Positions 43,197 through 52,955 of a stretch of DNA of 64,000 bases are shown here, piece after piece. The DNA is from Lachnospiraceae bacterium (lineage in GTDB: Bacteria; Bacillota; Clostridia; Lachnospirales; Lachnospiraceae). The stretch lies in assembly GCA_015057865.1 (NCBI GenBank), contig SVDH01000004.1, forward strand, positions 43,746 through 107,745, written 5' to 3'. Within the stretch, counting starts at the first letter, position 1. Every line of letters begins with the position of its first letter. The notes under the pieces are model-generated. The model had not been told where the DNA came from and ran no database searches. It saw nothing but the letters and a program-made list of their open reading frames with translations. The position numbers and the translations under genes are program-made.

Positions 43197-44490
43197 GATA
43201 ATCCTTCAGCTTTCTGCTGCGGCTTGGATGACGCAGCTTGCGAAGAGCCTTTGCCTCAATCTGACGGATACGCTCTCGGGTTACGTGGAATTCCTTGCCG
43301 ACTTCTTCAAGGGTGCGCGCTCTGCCGTCATCGAGTCCGAAACGCAGGCGCAGTACCTTCTGCTCACGCTCTGTAAGTGTGCCAAGCACCTCGACGAGCT
43401 GCTCTTTTAACAAGGTAAATGCCGCCGCGTCTGCCGGGACAGGTACATTGTCATCCTGGATAAAATCTCCAAGGTGGCTGTCTTCTTCCTCTCCGATCGG
43501 TGTCTCTAAAGATACCGGTTCCTGCGAGATCTTTAAGATCTCCCGGACACGTTCTACCGGCATATCCATCTCTTCTGCGATCTCTTCCGGTGTGGGTTCA
43601 CGTCCAAGCTCCTGTAAGAGCTGTCTGGAAATACGGATCAGCTTGTTGATCGTTTCTACCATATGTACCGGGATACGGATGGTTCTGGCCTGATCAGCGA
43701 TTGCTCTGGTGATCGCCTGACGGATCCACCATGTAGCATAGGTGCTGAACTTATATCCTTTCCGATAATCAAACTTTTCAACCGCTTTGATCAATCCCAG
43801 ATTGCCTTCCTGGATCAGATCAAGGAAAAGCATGCCGCGGCCAACATATCGTTTTGCGATACTGACGACAAGACGAAGATTTGCTTCAGCCAGACGTTTC
43901 TTCGCAAGTGCGCCAAGTGCGGACTGTTTCTTTAGCTCATTGATCTCTTCTTCGGAAAGTGTTGCAGTCTGTTCTTCGTCTTCAAGGATCTGATCGGCGT
44001 TTAAGCCTTCTTCCATCTGTTTTGCAAGATCGATCTCTTCTTCCGCATTTAAAAGCGGCACTTTACCAATCTCTTTCAGATACATTCTGACCGGATCTTC
44101 GATGCTGATACCATCCGGTACTGTAAGATCAATGTTGCTGACATCTTCATCGTCTTCAGAATCATCAGAATCATCCAGTAAGATGGTTTCGTCCTTATCA
44201 TCTGTGATCTGCAGGATATCGACGCCCTTTACTTCCAGATATTCGTAAATGAACTCAATGGTTCCAGGATCAAGCTGATATCCTTTGAAAAAATCATTGA
44301 TCTCATCTGTTTCAAGAACGTTCTTTTTCTTCTGCGCGATCTCAAGCAGACCGGGAATCAGTTCAAGCAGTTTTTCCTGTGTGAGCACATCAGCAGATTC
44401 CTTCGTTTCTTTTTCAGAACCTGCCTTCTTTTTTGTGTCGCTTTTTTCTGCTGTTTTCTCAGTTGTTTTCTTTGACTTGCTTTCAGCCAT
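43189..44490 (-). CDS. rpoD: primary RNA polymerase sigma factor (sigma-A/RpoD)
   Basis: Housekeeping sigma factor of 433 residues. A K/E-rich N-terminal stretch ([20 protein letters not shown]) precedes region 1.1; then [16 protein letters not shown] (1.2), [31 protein letters not shown] and [18 protein letters not shown] (2.x, -10 recognition), and [30 protein letters not shown] (4.2, -35 recognition). The start has AAGGAGAG. The many TTGACA/TATAAT promoters in the window match this factor. Confidence 0.98.
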   Translation of the reverse strand: MAESKSKKTTEKTAEKSDTKKKAGSEKETKESADVLTQEKLLELIPGLLEIAQKKKNVLETDEINDFFKGYQLDPGTIEFIYEYLEVKGVDILQITDDKDETILLDDSDDSEDDEDVSNIDLTVPDGISIEDPVRMYLKEIGKVPLLNAEEEIDLAKQMEEGLNADQILEDEEQTATLSEEEINELKKQSALGALAKKRLAEANLRLVVSIAKRYVGRGMLFLDLIQEGNLGLIKAVEKFDYRKGYKFSTYATWWIRQAITRAIADQARTIRIPVHMVETINKLIRISRQLLQELGREPTPEEIAEEMDMPVERVREILKISQEPVSLETPIGEEEDSHLGDFIQDDNVPVPADAAAFTLLKEQLVEVLGTLTEREQKVLRLRFGLDDGRARTLEEVGKEFHVTRERIRQIEAKALRKLRHPSRSRKLKDYLD

Positions 44491-44508
44491 GGTTCACTCT
44501 CCTTAGTA

Positions 44509-46272
44509 TTACAATAGTTTTCTGGTGCGAAGCATATCCAGTTGTTGTTTTTCTCGGATCAGATCCTGGTACTTCTCAAGTGAAGTACTCTCCTGCATCT
44601 GTGTATCAATATGATTCTTTTTGATCTTTATGATCGTATCACGGAATGCCGTCTCCTTTTCCTGCTCATTTGAGAACGGAGGCAGTTTTTCGTGAAAGAT
44701 TGCTGCAATTTCTTTTTGCTTTTCTTCTTCCTCAAACCGATTCATGATGGAAACAGGATGCAATTCCCCGTTTTGATACTGCTGATAGATTTCTGCAGCG
44801 ATCTCACGATAAAGTGGATCGGTAAAGTCATCAGGGGTAATATATTGCATCACGACGGGGAACAGATCCGGTTCATCGATCAGCCAAGTAAGAAGCAGTC
44901 TCTGGGAAAGACGGATACCGTCTTTTTTTTCCGGCTTTTTAATGCCGCTTTTTAATGGCTGTTTTTGACGCACGATCCCGCCGCGTGTCCCTTCTGCCCG
45001 CACGAGAGACCGCATGTTTTCAAATCCGGTGTGATAGCGCTCTGATACAGCGGTGATATAGTTTTCCCGTTCGAGTTCATCCGGGAACCGCAGGATCATC
45101 CTGGCGATCTTTCTGTGAAACTCTGTTTTTTCTTCCGGATCATCCAGATTGTATTCCGATTCCAGTGCACGGACTTCAAACAGAAAACTGTTTTCTGCGT
45201 TTTGGATCCGCTCTTCAAAAGCATCAGCACCAAGATTCTTGATAAATTCATCCGGGTCTTTATAGGGATTCATGCTGATAACCTTTGTCTGGATGCCGGC
45301 TTCCTTTAAGATCGGAATTGCCCGAAGCGCTGCTTTGATACCTGCCCCGTCACTGTCAAATGTTAAAAATACTTCATCTGTATATCGTTTCAAAAGGCTG
45401 GCATGCCCGGATGTCAAAGAAGTACCAAGCGCTGCGACAGCATTGTCAAATCCCGCCTGGTGCAGTGCGATCACATCCATGTAGCCTTCGCAAAGCAATA
45501 TGCCTTTTCGCCTGGAAGAACGTGCATAGTTCAGGCCATACAGATTTCTGCTCTTATCAAAGATCTCTGTTTCAGGCGAATTCAGATATTTCGGTTCGCC
45601 GTCGCCCATGACCCGTCCGCCGAACGCGATCACCCGGCTGTTATAGTCCATGATCGGGAACATGGCTCTGTTCCAGAATTTATCAAAGGCTCCCTTTTGC
45701 TCCCGATATGAGATCAGGCCGCTGCCGCGAAGCAGTTCGTCGGAATATCCTTTGCTTTTCAGATATCGGTACAGATCATCGTTATAGACATCAGAAAACC
45801 CAAGTCCGAACCGCCGGATCGTCTCATCCGTCAAGCCTCTGTCATGAAAATAGGATAATGCCCGCTCTCCTCTTTTGGTATATAAGAGATGGAAATAGTA
45901 TCTGGCTGCTTCCCGATTGATCTCAAGAAGCCTGGAACGTCTGTCAGCTGCTTTTTTGCCGGCTTCTGAGAGCTCCTGCTTAGGCAGTGAGATTCCTGCC
46001 CGGTCAGCCAAATGCTCCATTGCCTCCGGAAATGTAAAATTCTCATACTGCATCAGAAAAGTGACAACATTTCCACCGGCGCCGCATCCAAAGCAATAAT
46101 ACATTTGTTTGCCGCGGGAAACAGAAAAGGATGGCGTTTTTTCATTATGAAACGGACAAAGGCCAAACCATGTGCTGCCTTTCTTCGTCAATTTAACATA
46201 TCCGGATACGACATCTACAATATCATTTGCAGAGCGTACCTCTTCAATCAGATCTTCTGAATAGAATGGCAT
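44509..46272 (-). CDS. dnaG: DNA primase
   Basis: Synthesises RNA primers for replication. The roughly 587-residue protein has the N-terminal zinc ribbon (CPFHNEKTPSFSVS, YYCFGCGAGGNV), the RNA polymerase core with a Toprim site (LLCEGYMDVIALHQAG, FDSDGAG) and a C-terminal helicase-binding domain. I start at 46272 (MPFYSEDLIEEV), the family N-terminus; GGAG lies 12 bases before it, rather far, and ATGs 6 and 11 codons upstream are alternatives. It is first in dnaG-rpoD-trmK. Confidence 0.96.
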   Translation of the reverse strand: MPFYSEDLIEEVRSANDIVDVVSGYVKLTKKGSTWFGLCPFHNEKTPSFSVSRGKQMYYCFGCGAGGNVVTFLMQYENFTFPEAMEHLADRAGISLPKQELSEAGKKAADRRSRLLEINREAARYYFHLLYTKRGERALSYFHDRGLTDETIRRFGLGFSDVYNDDLYRYLKSKGYSDELLRGSGLISYREQKGAFDKFWNRAMFPIMDYNSRVIAFGGRVMGDGEPKYLNSPETEIFDKSRNLYGLNYARSSRRKGILLCEGYMDVIALHQAGFDNAVAALGTSLTSGHASLLKRYTDEVFLTFDSDGAGIKAALRAIPILKEAGIQTKVISMNPYKDPDEFIKNLGADAFEERIQNAENSFLFEVRALESEYNLDDPEEKTEFHRKIARMILRFPDELERENYITAVSERYHTGFENMRSLVRAEGTRGGIVRQKQPLKSGIKKPEKKDGIRLSQRLLLTWLIDEPDLFPVVMQYITPDDFTDPLYREIAAEIYQQYQNGELHPVSIMNRFEEEEKQKEIAAIFHEKLPPFSNEQEKETAFRDTIIKIKKNHIDTQMQESTSLEKYQDLIREKQQLDMLRTRKLL

Positions 46273-46358
46273 AAAAAGCTCATACTCCATTAAGTGAATA
46301 AACAAAATCTCTCATATACTAAATACCGTAAAGAATTTGGATATCCTTTTTTAGAAAT

Positions 46359-46398
46359 AAAAAAAGTCCCAGAAGCATGCTGTACATACTCCTGAGAC
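46359..46398 (-). terminator. terminator of tRNA-Leu(AAG)
   Basis: Minus strand GTCTCAGGAG/CTTCTGGGAC, 10 pairs including two G-U, with a 13-nt loop, followed by TTTTTTTATTT, eight bases after the tRNA. Confidence 0.85.
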
Positions 46399-46405
46399 CT
46401 TTACC

Positions 46406-46489
46406 TGCGGAAGATGGGACTTGAACCCACACGTGTTTGCACACACAAGATCCTTAGTCTTGCTCGTCTGCCAATTCCGACACTTCCGC
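46406..46489 (-). tRNA. tRNA-Leu (anticodon AAG)
   Basis: Minus-strand cloverleaf of 84 nt: acceptor GCGGAAG/CTTCCGC, anticodon arm CAAGA-CTAAGGA-TCTTG with AAG at the anticodon, long variable arm typical of leucine tRNAs, T arm GGGTTCAAGTCCC. The CCA end is not encoded. A34 is expected to be modified to inosine or read CUU directly. Confidence 0.95.
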
Positions 46490-46515
46490 ATGTCCTCCGT
46501 ATCGACGACTTGAAT

Positions 46516-46544
46516 ATAATAGCAAAAAGATACTTTATTGTCAA
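46516..46544 (-). promoter_or_regulatory. promoter of tRNA-Leu(AAG)
   Basis: Minus strand: TTGACA, 17-bp spacer, TATTAT, about 25 bp before the tRNA. Confidence 0.85.
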
Positions 46545-46576
46545 TAACCCGTTTTTTTATTTTTTGAAAAAAAAGC

Positions 46577-46605
46577 TTGACTTATAAAAACGAATCGGGT
46601 ATTAT
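46577..46605 (+). promoter_or_regulatory. promoter of tRNA-Leu(CAG)
   Basis: Plus strand: TTGACT, 17-bp spacer, TATTAT, 16 bp before the tRNA. Confidence 0.85.
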
Positions 46606-46621
46606 AACATCGTTCTGTTTC

Positions 46622-46706
46622 GCAGGAATGGCGGAATTGGCAGACGCGCACGGTTCAGGTCCGTGTGAGCATTGCGCTCATGAGGGTTCAAGTCCCTCTT
46701 CCTGCA
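46622..46706 (+). tRNA. tRNA-Leu (anticodon CAG)
   Basis: Plus-strand cloverleaf of 85 nt: acceptor GCAGGAA/TTCCTGC, anticodon arm CACGG-TTCAGGT-CCGTG with CAG, long variable arm, T arm GGGTTCAAGTCCC. The CCA end is not encoded. It reads CUG. Confidence 0.96.
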
Positions 46707-46711
46707 TTTAA

Positions 46712-46737
46712 GTCGTATCAGCTGATACGGCTTTTTT
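46712..46737 (+). terminator. terminator of tRNA-Leu(CAG)
   Basis: GTCGTATC/GATACGGC (8 bp, one G-U, loop AGCT) followed by TTTTTT. Confidence 0.88.
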
Positions 46738-46744
46738 GTTTCTC

Positions 46745-46777
46745 AAAAAAAGACCGATGATTATTTCATCGGTCTTT
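46745..46777 (-). terminator. purB terminator
   Basis: AAAGACCGATGA/TCATCGGTCTTT, 12-bp perfect stem, 5-nt loop, followed on the minus strand by TTTTTTT. It starts six bases after the purB stop. Confidence 0.92.
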
Positions 46778-46782
46778 CGTGA

Positions 46783-48216
46783 TTATACATTGATTTCAGC
46801 TTTTACGCCAAGTTCGTCTTTATTTGCATCAAGTACAGGCTGTACAACATTTTTCAGAAATGCTTCCACCTGTTCCGGTGCTCTTCCGATATAACGTTCC
46901 GGCTTCATGGTTGCCTTTAGTTCTTCTAAGCTTAATCCAAAGCTTTCATCGGCTGCAATGAGCTCGAGAAGGTTGTTGTCCAGGCCGCGTTTTTTGACAT
47001 TCTCGCCAGCCTGCATGGACAATTCGCGGATCCGTTCATGAAGCTCCTGTCTGTCGCCGCCTTTCTTAACAGCATCCATCATAATGTTTTCCGTGGCCAT
47101 AAAAGGCAATTCTGCCATCAGATGCTTCTCAACCACCTTATCATAGACAACGAGTCCGTCAACGACGTTTAAGCAAAGATCCAGTACACCGTCGATCGCC
47201 AAAAATGCTTCGGGTACAGAAAGTCTTTTGTTTGCGGAATCATCAAGCGTTCTTTCAAACCACTGTGTGGCAGAGGTGATCGCCGGATTCATCGCATCTA
47301 CCATAACATATCTTGAAAGTGATGCGATCCGCTCGCTTCTCATCGGATTTCTCTTATACGCCATGGCGGAAGAACCGATCTGTGTTTTCTCGAACGGCTC
47401 TTCTACTTCTTTCAGATGCTGAAGCAGGCGGATGTCATTGGACATCTTGTGCGCACTTGCGGCAATTCCGGCAAGGATGTTCAGAACCCTTGTGTCAACT
47501 TTTCTGGAATAGGTCTGTCCGGATACCGGATAGCAGCCGGAAAATCCCATTTTTTCAGCGATCTTTCCATCAATCTGTTCTACCTTGGAATGATCTCCGT
47601 CAAATAATTCCAGAAAGCTTGCCTGTGTGCCGGTCGTTCCTTTTGAACCCAGAAGCTTCAAGGAACCAAGAACATATTCGAGATCCTCCAGATCGATCAT
47701 GAATTCCTGCATCCAAAGGGTAGCGCGTTTGCCGATCGTAGTCGGCTGTGCCGGCTGGAAATGTGTAAAACCAAGCGTTGGCAGTGATTTGTATTCATCA
47801 GCAAAAGAAGCCAGCTCGTTGAGTACGCTAAGCAGTTTTTTCCGCACAAGCATCAGTGCTTCTTTCATCAAAATGATATCCGTATTGTCTCCTACATAAC
47901 AGGACGTCGCGCCAAGATGAATGATTCCTTTTGCTTTTGGACACTGTACGCCATATGCATGTACATGTGACATGACATCATGACGAACGATCTTTTCGCG
48001 GGCAACGGCCACATCATAATTGATATCATCCTTGAATGCTTTTAATTCATCAATCTGTTCCTGCGTGATATCCAGTCCCAACTCGCGTTCTGTCTCAGCA
48101 AGAGCGATCCAGAGACGTCTCCAGGTTCTGAATTTCATGTCCTGTGAAAAGATATACTGCATCTCAGGACTGGAATAACGCTGGGAAAGCGGGCTTGTAT
48201 AACGGTCTGTTCCCAT
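46783..48216 (-). CDS. purB: adenylosuccinate lyase
   Basis: Cleaves fumarate from SAICAR and from adenylosuccinate, acting twice in purine synthesis. The 477-residue protein has GATSCYVGDNTDIILM, TTIGKRATLWMQ and the flexible catalytic loop IGSSAMAYKRNPMRSERI of the fumarase superfamily. It follows purC by 26 bp with AGGAGA and ends at a strong terminator, probably the last gene of pgk-tpiA-gpmI-purC-purB. Confidence 0.97.
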   Translation of the reverse strand: MGTDRYTSPLSQRYSSPEMQYIFSQDMKFRTWRRLWIALAETERELGLDITQEQIDELKAFKDDINYDVAVAREKIVRHDVMSHVHAYGVQCPKAKGIIHLGATSCYVGDNTDIILMKEALMLVRKKLLSVLNELASFADEYKSLPTLGFTHFQPAQPTTIGKRATLWMQEFMIDLEDLEYVLGSLKLLGSKGTTGTQASFLELFDGDHSKVEQIDGKIAEKMGFSGCYPVSGQTYSRKVDTRVLNILAGIAASAHKMSNDIRLLQHLKEVEEPFEKTQIGSSAMAYKRNPMRSERIASLSRYVMVDAMNPAITSATQWFERTLDDSANKRLSVPEAFLAIDGVLDLCLNVVDGLVVYDKVVEKHLMAELPFMATENIMMDAVKKGGDRQELHERIRELSMQAGENVKKRGLDNNLLELIAADESFGLSLEELKATMKPERYIGRAPEQVEAFLKNVVQPVLDANKDELGVKAEINV

Positions 48217-48242
48217 ATGATAAGTCTCCTCTCGTCTATAGA

Positions 48243-49127
48243 TTAGCAGGCATCAATCGAAAACGGCTTACCGGTCAACAGTTCGAAAGCCTCTTTGTAT
48301 TTTTCAATTGTGCGGTCAATCACATCCTGCGGCAGATTATAGTCACTGTCCGGATTTGCTTTCAGCCAGTCTCTGACAAATTGTTTGTCATAAGAAGGCT
48401 GACTCTTACCCTCTTCATATCCTTCAAGCGGCCAGAAACGGGAACTGTCAGGCGTCAGCATCTCATCGCCGAGAACAATCTCACCGTTTTCATTCAATCC
48501 GAATTCAAGCTTGGTATCTGCGATGATGATGCCTTTTGAGAGAGCATATTCCGCACATCTGTTATAGATTGCAAGTGTCATATCGCGGATGGTTGCAGCA
48601 TACGCTTCTCCATGTCCCGGATATGCTTTTTCAAGTACTTCAATGCTTTTCTCATAAGAAATATTCTCATCATGATCGCCGATCTCAGCTTTGGTAGAGG
48701 GGGTATAGATCGGTTCCGGCAGTTTTTGTGATTCTTTTAATCCTTCCGGGAGACGGATCCCGCATACCGTGCCGTCCTTCTGATAGCTTGCCCAGCCGCT
48801 TCCGGTGATATATCCGCGTACAATGCATTCGATTGGAAGCATGGAAAGCTTTCTGCAGAGCATGCTTTTCCCCTGAAAGCGCTCCTGACGAAAGAATTCC
48901 GGCATGTCATCTGTACTGGTGGAGATCATATGGTTCGGAATCAGATCTTTTGTAAAATCAAACCAGAAGCGCGACATTTGCGTTAAAACAGCGCCTTTGT
49001 CTACTATTTTGTTCTTCAGGATCACATCAAATGCAGAGATGCGGTCAGTCGCGACCATGATCAAGGCATCTCCTACATCATAGATCTCTCTTACTTTTCC
49101 TTCTTTCACCGGAGTGTATTCCTGCAT
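48243..49127 (-). CDS. purC: SAICAR synthase
   Basis: Joins CAIR and aspartate with ATP to form SAICAR, the substrate of the next gene product PurB. The 294-residue protein has GKVREIYDVGDALIMVATDRISAFD at the N-terminus, IECIVRGYITGSGW and KLEFGLNENGEIVLGDEMLTPDSSRFW. It is the long type usual in clostridia. It starts 46 bp after gpmI with GAGG; no terminator is visible in that gap. Confidence 0.97.
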   Translation of the reverse strand: MQEYTPVKEGKVREIYDVGDALIMVATDRISAFDVILKNKIVDKGAVLTQMSRFWFDFTKDLIPNHMISTSTDDMPEFFRQERFQGKSMLCRKLSMLPIECIVRGYITGSGWASYQKDGTVCGIRLPEGLKESQKLPEPIYTPSTKAEIGDHDENISYEKSIEVLEKAYPGHGEAYAATIRDMTLAIYNRCAEYALSKGIIIADTKLEFGLNENGEIVLGDEMLTPDSSRFWPLEGYEEGKSQPSYDKQFVRDWLKANPDSDYNLPQDVIDRTIEKYKEAFELLTGKPFSIDAC

Positions 49128-49172
49128 GTCGTTACCTCTTTCTGTATAGATTTAATTACAATTTGAAATCAT

Positions 49173-50714
49173 TTATTTGCGGATCAGAAGGGAATGACCT
49201 GTCATTTCCTCAGGCTGTTCCATTCCCATCATCTCGATCAGTGTCGGAACGATATCAGCAAGTCTTCCATCTTCCGCCAAAGTGTATGCCGGATCATAAT
49301 TGATCAGGATAAACGGAACCGGATTGGTGGTGTGTGCCGTAAAGCTCTCGCCGGTATTATAATCAATTTCCTGCTCGCAGTTGCCGTGATCGGCACAAAG
49401 GAACATCTGACCGTCTTCCTCAAGCAAAGCTTCCACTGCACGGCCAACACAGGTATCAACAGTTTCAACCGCTTTTACGGCCGCCTCCATCACACCTGTG
49501 TGTCCAACCATGTCCGGATTTGCAAAATTGATGATGATCACATCATAGTTCCCGGAATGAATCGCTTCAACAAGTCTGTCACATACTTCAGGAGCACTCA
49601 TTTCCGGCTGCAGATCATATGTGGCAACTTTTGGAGAATGTACGAGGATCCGATCCTCTCCAGGATTTGGTTCTTCTACGCCGCCGTTAAAGAAAAATGT
49701 GACATGCGCATATTTTTCTGTCTCAGCGATTCTTGCCTGACGAAGACCGTTTTGCGCAAGAAACTCACCGAATGTGTTGTGCAGTTCCACTTTCTTGAAA
49801 GCGATCAGCTTGTTCGGAATCGTAACATCGTATTCCGTAAAGCATACATAAAAGACATCTTTACGCGGTCCGCGTTCAAATCCGTCAAAATCATCGGCGC
49901 AGAACACTCTTGTGATCTGGCGGGCACGATCCGGGCGGAAATTAAAGAAGATCACAGAATCTCCATCCTGAATCGTAGCGACAGGTTTTCCGTCTTCTTC
50001 TATAATGACAGGTATGACAAATTCATCGGTAACGCCATCATCATAGGACTGCTGCATCGCATCGACAGGATCCGAAGCCTTATTTCCTTCACCTTTCGTC
50101 AATGCGACATATGCCTTCTCGATCCGGTCCCATCTGTTATCACGATCCATTGCATAATAACGTCCGGAGATCGAAGCGATCTTTCCGACACCGATCTTAG
50201 CGATCTCATCTACAAGTTCTTTGACATATTCGATTCCGGATGTCGGAGCAGTATCCCGGCCGTCCATAAAGCAATGGACAAATACCTTTTCAAGACCTTC
50301 ACGCTTTGCCAGTTCGAGCAATCCGTAAAGATGGGTATTGTGGCTGTGTACACCGCCGTCAGAAAGCAATCCGTATAAATGCAGCGCAGATCCTTTTTCC
50401 TTGACATTATTGATAGCTGCAAGCAGCTCTTCGTTGCGGAAAAAATCACCGTCTTCGATCTCTTTTGTGATTCTTGTCAGTTCCTGGTAAACGACACGGC
50501 CGGCACCCATGTTCATATGACCGACCTCGGAATTGCCCATCTGTCCGTCCGGAAGGCCAACGGCAAGGCCGCTGGCATTTCCTTTTACAAACGGATAGTT
50601 ATTCATAAGAGAATCGATATTTGGTGTGTTTGCTGTATAGACCGCGTTTGCTTCCGGATTGTCATTTAAGCCGAAGCCGTCCAAAATCATTAAAACAGTT
50701 GGTTTTTTACTCAT
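49173..50714 (-). CDS. gpmI: 2,3-bisphosphoglycerate-independent phosphoglycerate mutase
   Basis: Interconverts 3- and 2-phosphoglycerate using two Mn ions. At 513 residues it is full length. The phosphoserine site is [17 protein letters not shown] (Ser near 62); metal ligands are in [32 protein letters not shown] and CADHGNCEQ. The start overlaps the tpiA stop by eight bases (ATGAGTAA), indicating coupling. A 394-codon ORF on the opposite strand is a shadow. Confidence 0.98.
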   Translation of the reverse strand: MSKKPTVLMILDGFGLNDNPEANAVYTANTPNIDSLMNNYPFVKGNASGLAVGLPDGQMGNSEVGHMNMGAGRVVYQELTRITKEIEDGDFFRNEELLAAINNVKEKGSALHLYGLLSDGGVHSHNTHLYGLLELAKREGLEKVFVHCFMDGRDTAPTSGIEYVKELVDEIAKIGVGKIASISGRYYAMDRDNRWDRIEKAYVALTKGEGNKASDPVDAMQQSYDDGVTDEFVIPVIIEEDGKPVATIQDGDSVIFFNFRPDRARQITRVFCADDFDGFERGPRKDVFYVCFTEYDVTIPNKLIAFKKVELHNTFGEFLAQNGLRQARIAETEKYAHVTFFFNGGVEEPNPGEDRILVHSPKVATYDLQPEMSAPEVCDRLVEAIHSGNYDVIIINFANPDMVGHTGVMEAAVKAVETVDTCVGRAVEALLEEDGQMFLCADHGNCEQEIDYNTGESFTAHTTNPVPFILINYDPAYTLAEDGRLADIVPTLIEMMGMEQPEEMTGHSLLIRK

Positions 50715-51456
50715 AATTTACGATATCTCCAAATTCAGCTTTCAGGGATGCGCCACCTACAAGTCCGCCGTCAATATCCGGTTTTGCAAACAGGTCAGGT
50801 GCTGTTTTTGCATTGACAGAACCGCCATACTGAATACGGATCGCATCTGCAGTTGCTTCGTCATAAATCTCACGGATGCAGTCACGGATCGCGCCACAGA
50901 CTTCCTGTGCCTGATCGGACGTAGCGGTCTTACCTGTGCCGATCGCCCAGATCGGTTCATATGCGATCACTGCTGCCTTTGCCTGATCTGCAGTGATGTC
51001 AAGGAATGCGATCTTGATCTGCTGACGGATCCAGTCGATCGTAATGCCCTGTTCTCGCTGCTCAAGAGACTCTCCACAGCAAATGATCGGAGTAAGATCA
51101 TGTTCAAATGCCTTTTTCACCTTTTTATTAATATCAAGATCAGTCTCACCGAAGTATCCTCTGCGCTCTGAATGTCCAAGGATCACGTGGGAAACACCTG
51201 CATCAACCAGCATATTCGGCGCGATCTCGCCTGTATAGGCACCACTCTCTTCGAAATACATATTCTCAGCACCGATTTTGATATTTGTTCCTTTTACCGC
51301 CTCAACAGCCGGGATGATATCGATCGCAGGCACACAGAAAACGACATCTACAGCATCGTTTTTTACAAGCGGGATCAGTTCTTTGATCAATGCAACCGCT
51401 TCGCTTGGGGTCTTATTCATCTTCCAGTTTCCTGCTATAATCATTCTTCTTGCCAT
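50707..51456 (-). CDS. tpiA: triosephosphate isomerase
   Basis: Interconverts dihydroxyacetone phosphate and glyceraldehyde-3-phosphate. The 249-residue barrel shows [13 protein letters not shown] (Lys), [14 protein letters not shown] (His), [14 protein letters not shown] (catalytic Glu) and the phosphate site [10 protein letters not shown] and GGLVGGASL. It lies 38 bp after pgk with a GGAG site and overlaps gpmI. Confidence 0.98.
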   Translation of the reverse strand: MARRMIIAGNWKMNKTPSEAVALIKELIPLVKNDAVDVVFCVPAIDIIPAVEAVKGTNIKIGAENMYFEESGAYTGEIAPNMLVDAGVSHVILGHSERRGYFGETDLDINKKVKKAFEHDLTPIICCGESLEQREQGITIDWIRQQIKIAFLDITADQAKAAVIAYEPIWAIGTGKTATSDQAQEVCGAIRDCIREIYDEATADAIRIQYGGSVNAKTAPDLFAKPDIDGGLVGGASLKAEFGDIVNYE

Positions 51457-51494
51457 TTATAATCTCCTTTTGAAAAATATCCCGTTAGTGAATA

Positions 51495-52700
51495 CTATTT
51501 ATCATTTGCAGCAACGATACCCGGAAGCTCTTTTCCCTCCAGGAATTCCAGAGAAGCACCGCCGCCTGTGGAGATATGTGTCATCTTATCGCCGAAGCCA
51601 AGCTGGTTTACAGCAGCTGCGGAATCACCGCCGCCGATGATCGTCGTAGCATCTGTTTCAGCAAGTGCTTTTGCAACTGCGATCGTACCTTTTGCAAGGA
51701 TCGGGTTTTCAAATACGCCCATCGGTCCGTTCCAAACAACTGTTTTAGCCGTTTTGACAGCGTCAGCAAACAGTTTCTGTGTCTTCTCACCGATGTCCAT
51801 ACCCATTTTATCAGCCGGGATGCTGTCAGAATCAACAGTAGAAACCGGAATCTCTGCATCGATCGGGTTCGGGAAGCTGTCTGTAACGACAGTATCGATC
51901 GGAAGAAGCAGATTCTTACCAAGCTGCTCTGCTTTTGCCATCATTTCTTTGCAATAATCAACCTTTTCATCGTCAACAAGAGATGTTCCGATCTCATAAC
52001 CTTTTGCTTTCAGGAAGGTATACGCCATACCACCGCCGATGATCAGAGTATCACATTTCTCAAGGAGGTTTGAAATAACATTGAGCTTATCAGCTACTTT
52101 TGCACCGCCGAGGATCGCGACAAACGGACGAACCGGATTGTTAACAGCGTTGCCAAGGAAATCGATCTCTTTATTCATCAGATAACCGACAGCAGCAACC
52201 GGTGCAAGTGCAGCAACACCGACATTAGAACAATGTGCACGGTGAGCTGTTCCAAATGCGTCATTTACAAAAACATCACAGATTGAGGCAAGCTCCTGGC
52301 TGAATGCTTCGCCGTTCTTGGTCTCTTCGATCCGGTAACGTGTGTTCTCAAGCAGGATCACATCACCGTCTTTCATTTCTGCGATAGCCGCTTTTGCATT
52401 TTCGCCAACAACAGTATCATCAGCAGCAAATTTTACTTCCTTACCAAGCAGTTCGCTCAGTCGAACAGCAACCGGTGCAAGGGACAGTTCCGGTTTCGGT
52501 TCCCCTTTCGGCTTACCAAGATGTGAGCAAAGAATGACTTTACCACCTTCACTGATCAGCTTATTAATCGTAGGTAATGCGGCAACAAGACGGTTCTCAT
52601 CTGTGATCACACCATCTTTTAACGGAACATTAAAGTCGCATCTGCAAAGCACGCGCTTTCCCTGTACCTGAATATCATCGACTGTAAGCTTGTTTAACAT
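51495..52700 (-). CDS. pgk: phosphoglycerate kinase
   Basis: Transfers phosphate from 1,3-bisphosphoglycerate to ADP. The 401-residue protein has [60 protein letters not shown] and [13 protein letters not shown]. The start [11 protein letters not shown] at 52700 has AAGGAGG; the 24 extra ORF-track codons lie in the leader, which carries a terminator-like hairpin. gap is not adjacent in the window. First gene of the glycolysis-purine string. Confidence 0.98.
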   Translation of the reverse strand: MLNKLTVDDIQVQGKRVLCRCDFNVPLKDGVITDENRLVAALPTINKLISEGGKVILCSHLGKPKGEPKPELSLAPVAVRLSELLGKEVKFAADDTVVGENAKAAIAEMKDGDVILLENTRYRIEETKNGEAFSQELASICDVFVNDAFGTAHRAHCSNVGVAALAPVAAVGYLMNKEIDFLGNAVNNPVRPFVAILGGAKVADKLNVISNLLEKCDTLIIGGGMAYTFLKAKGYEIGTSLVDDEKVDYCKEMMAKAEQLGKNLLLPIDTVVTDSFPNPIDAEIPVSTVDSDSIPADKMGMDIGEKTQKLFADAVKTAKTVVWNGPMGVFENPILAKGTIAVAKALAETDATTIIGGGDSAAAVNQLGFGDKMTHISTGGGASLEFLEGKELPGIVAANDK

Positions 52701-52740
52701 TTTCTCTTCCTCCTTGTAAAAAAATATAACAACAGTAACC

Positions 52741-52781
52741 AAAAAATTGTAAAGCGGATTCGATGCAGGCACCGGATCCGC
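52741..52781 (-). promoter_or_regulatory. terminator-like hairpin in the pgk leader
   Basis: Minus strand GCGGATCCGGTG CCTG CATCGAATCCGC: 11 pairs with one C-A mismatch and a 4-nt loop, followed by TTTACAATTTTTT. It lies about 40 bp before the pgk start and about 65 bp after the predicted transcription start. It may be an attenuator, or a terminator followed by a second weak promoter (TTTACA, 18 bp, TTATAT) for pgk. Confidence 0.5.
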
Positions 52782-52844
52782 CTGTTTATGTTGATTAAAC
52801 CAGTCCTTCGAAGAACGTGATCGTACTAAATCCTAGACCCCTCT

Positions 52845-52873
52845 ATTTTATATGATTAAAACCTAGAAAGCAA
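52845..52873 (-). promoter_or_regulatory. promoter of the pgk operon
   Basis: Minus strand: TTGCTT, 17-bp spacer, TAAAAT; predicted leader about 135-140 nt. Confidence 0.65.
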
Positions 52874-52888
52874 GGGAATCTACGTATT

Positions 52889-52917
52889 TTGACAAGTTCA
52901 GAGCAATCAAATATACT
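52889..52917 (+). promoter_or_regulatory. promoter of the PHP phosphatase gene
   Basis: Plus strand: perfect TTGACA, 17-bp spacer, TATACT, divergent from the pgk promoter with 15 bp between the -35 boxes. Confidence 0.8.
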
Positions 52918-52955
52918 GGTTTCATAGTAATTCTTTTTGATCAGAGGAGTTGTGC

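Noticed and set aside
49194-50378. 394-codon ORF on the plus strand opposite gpmI
   Set aside because: It is the reverse frame of a highly conserved gene with all catalytic motifs; no ribosome binding site or recognisable domain.
52701-52772. N-terminal extension of phosphoglycerate kinase in the ORF track
   Set aside because: It lies in the leader hairpin region; the ATG at 52700 follows AAGGAGG and matches the family N-terminus.
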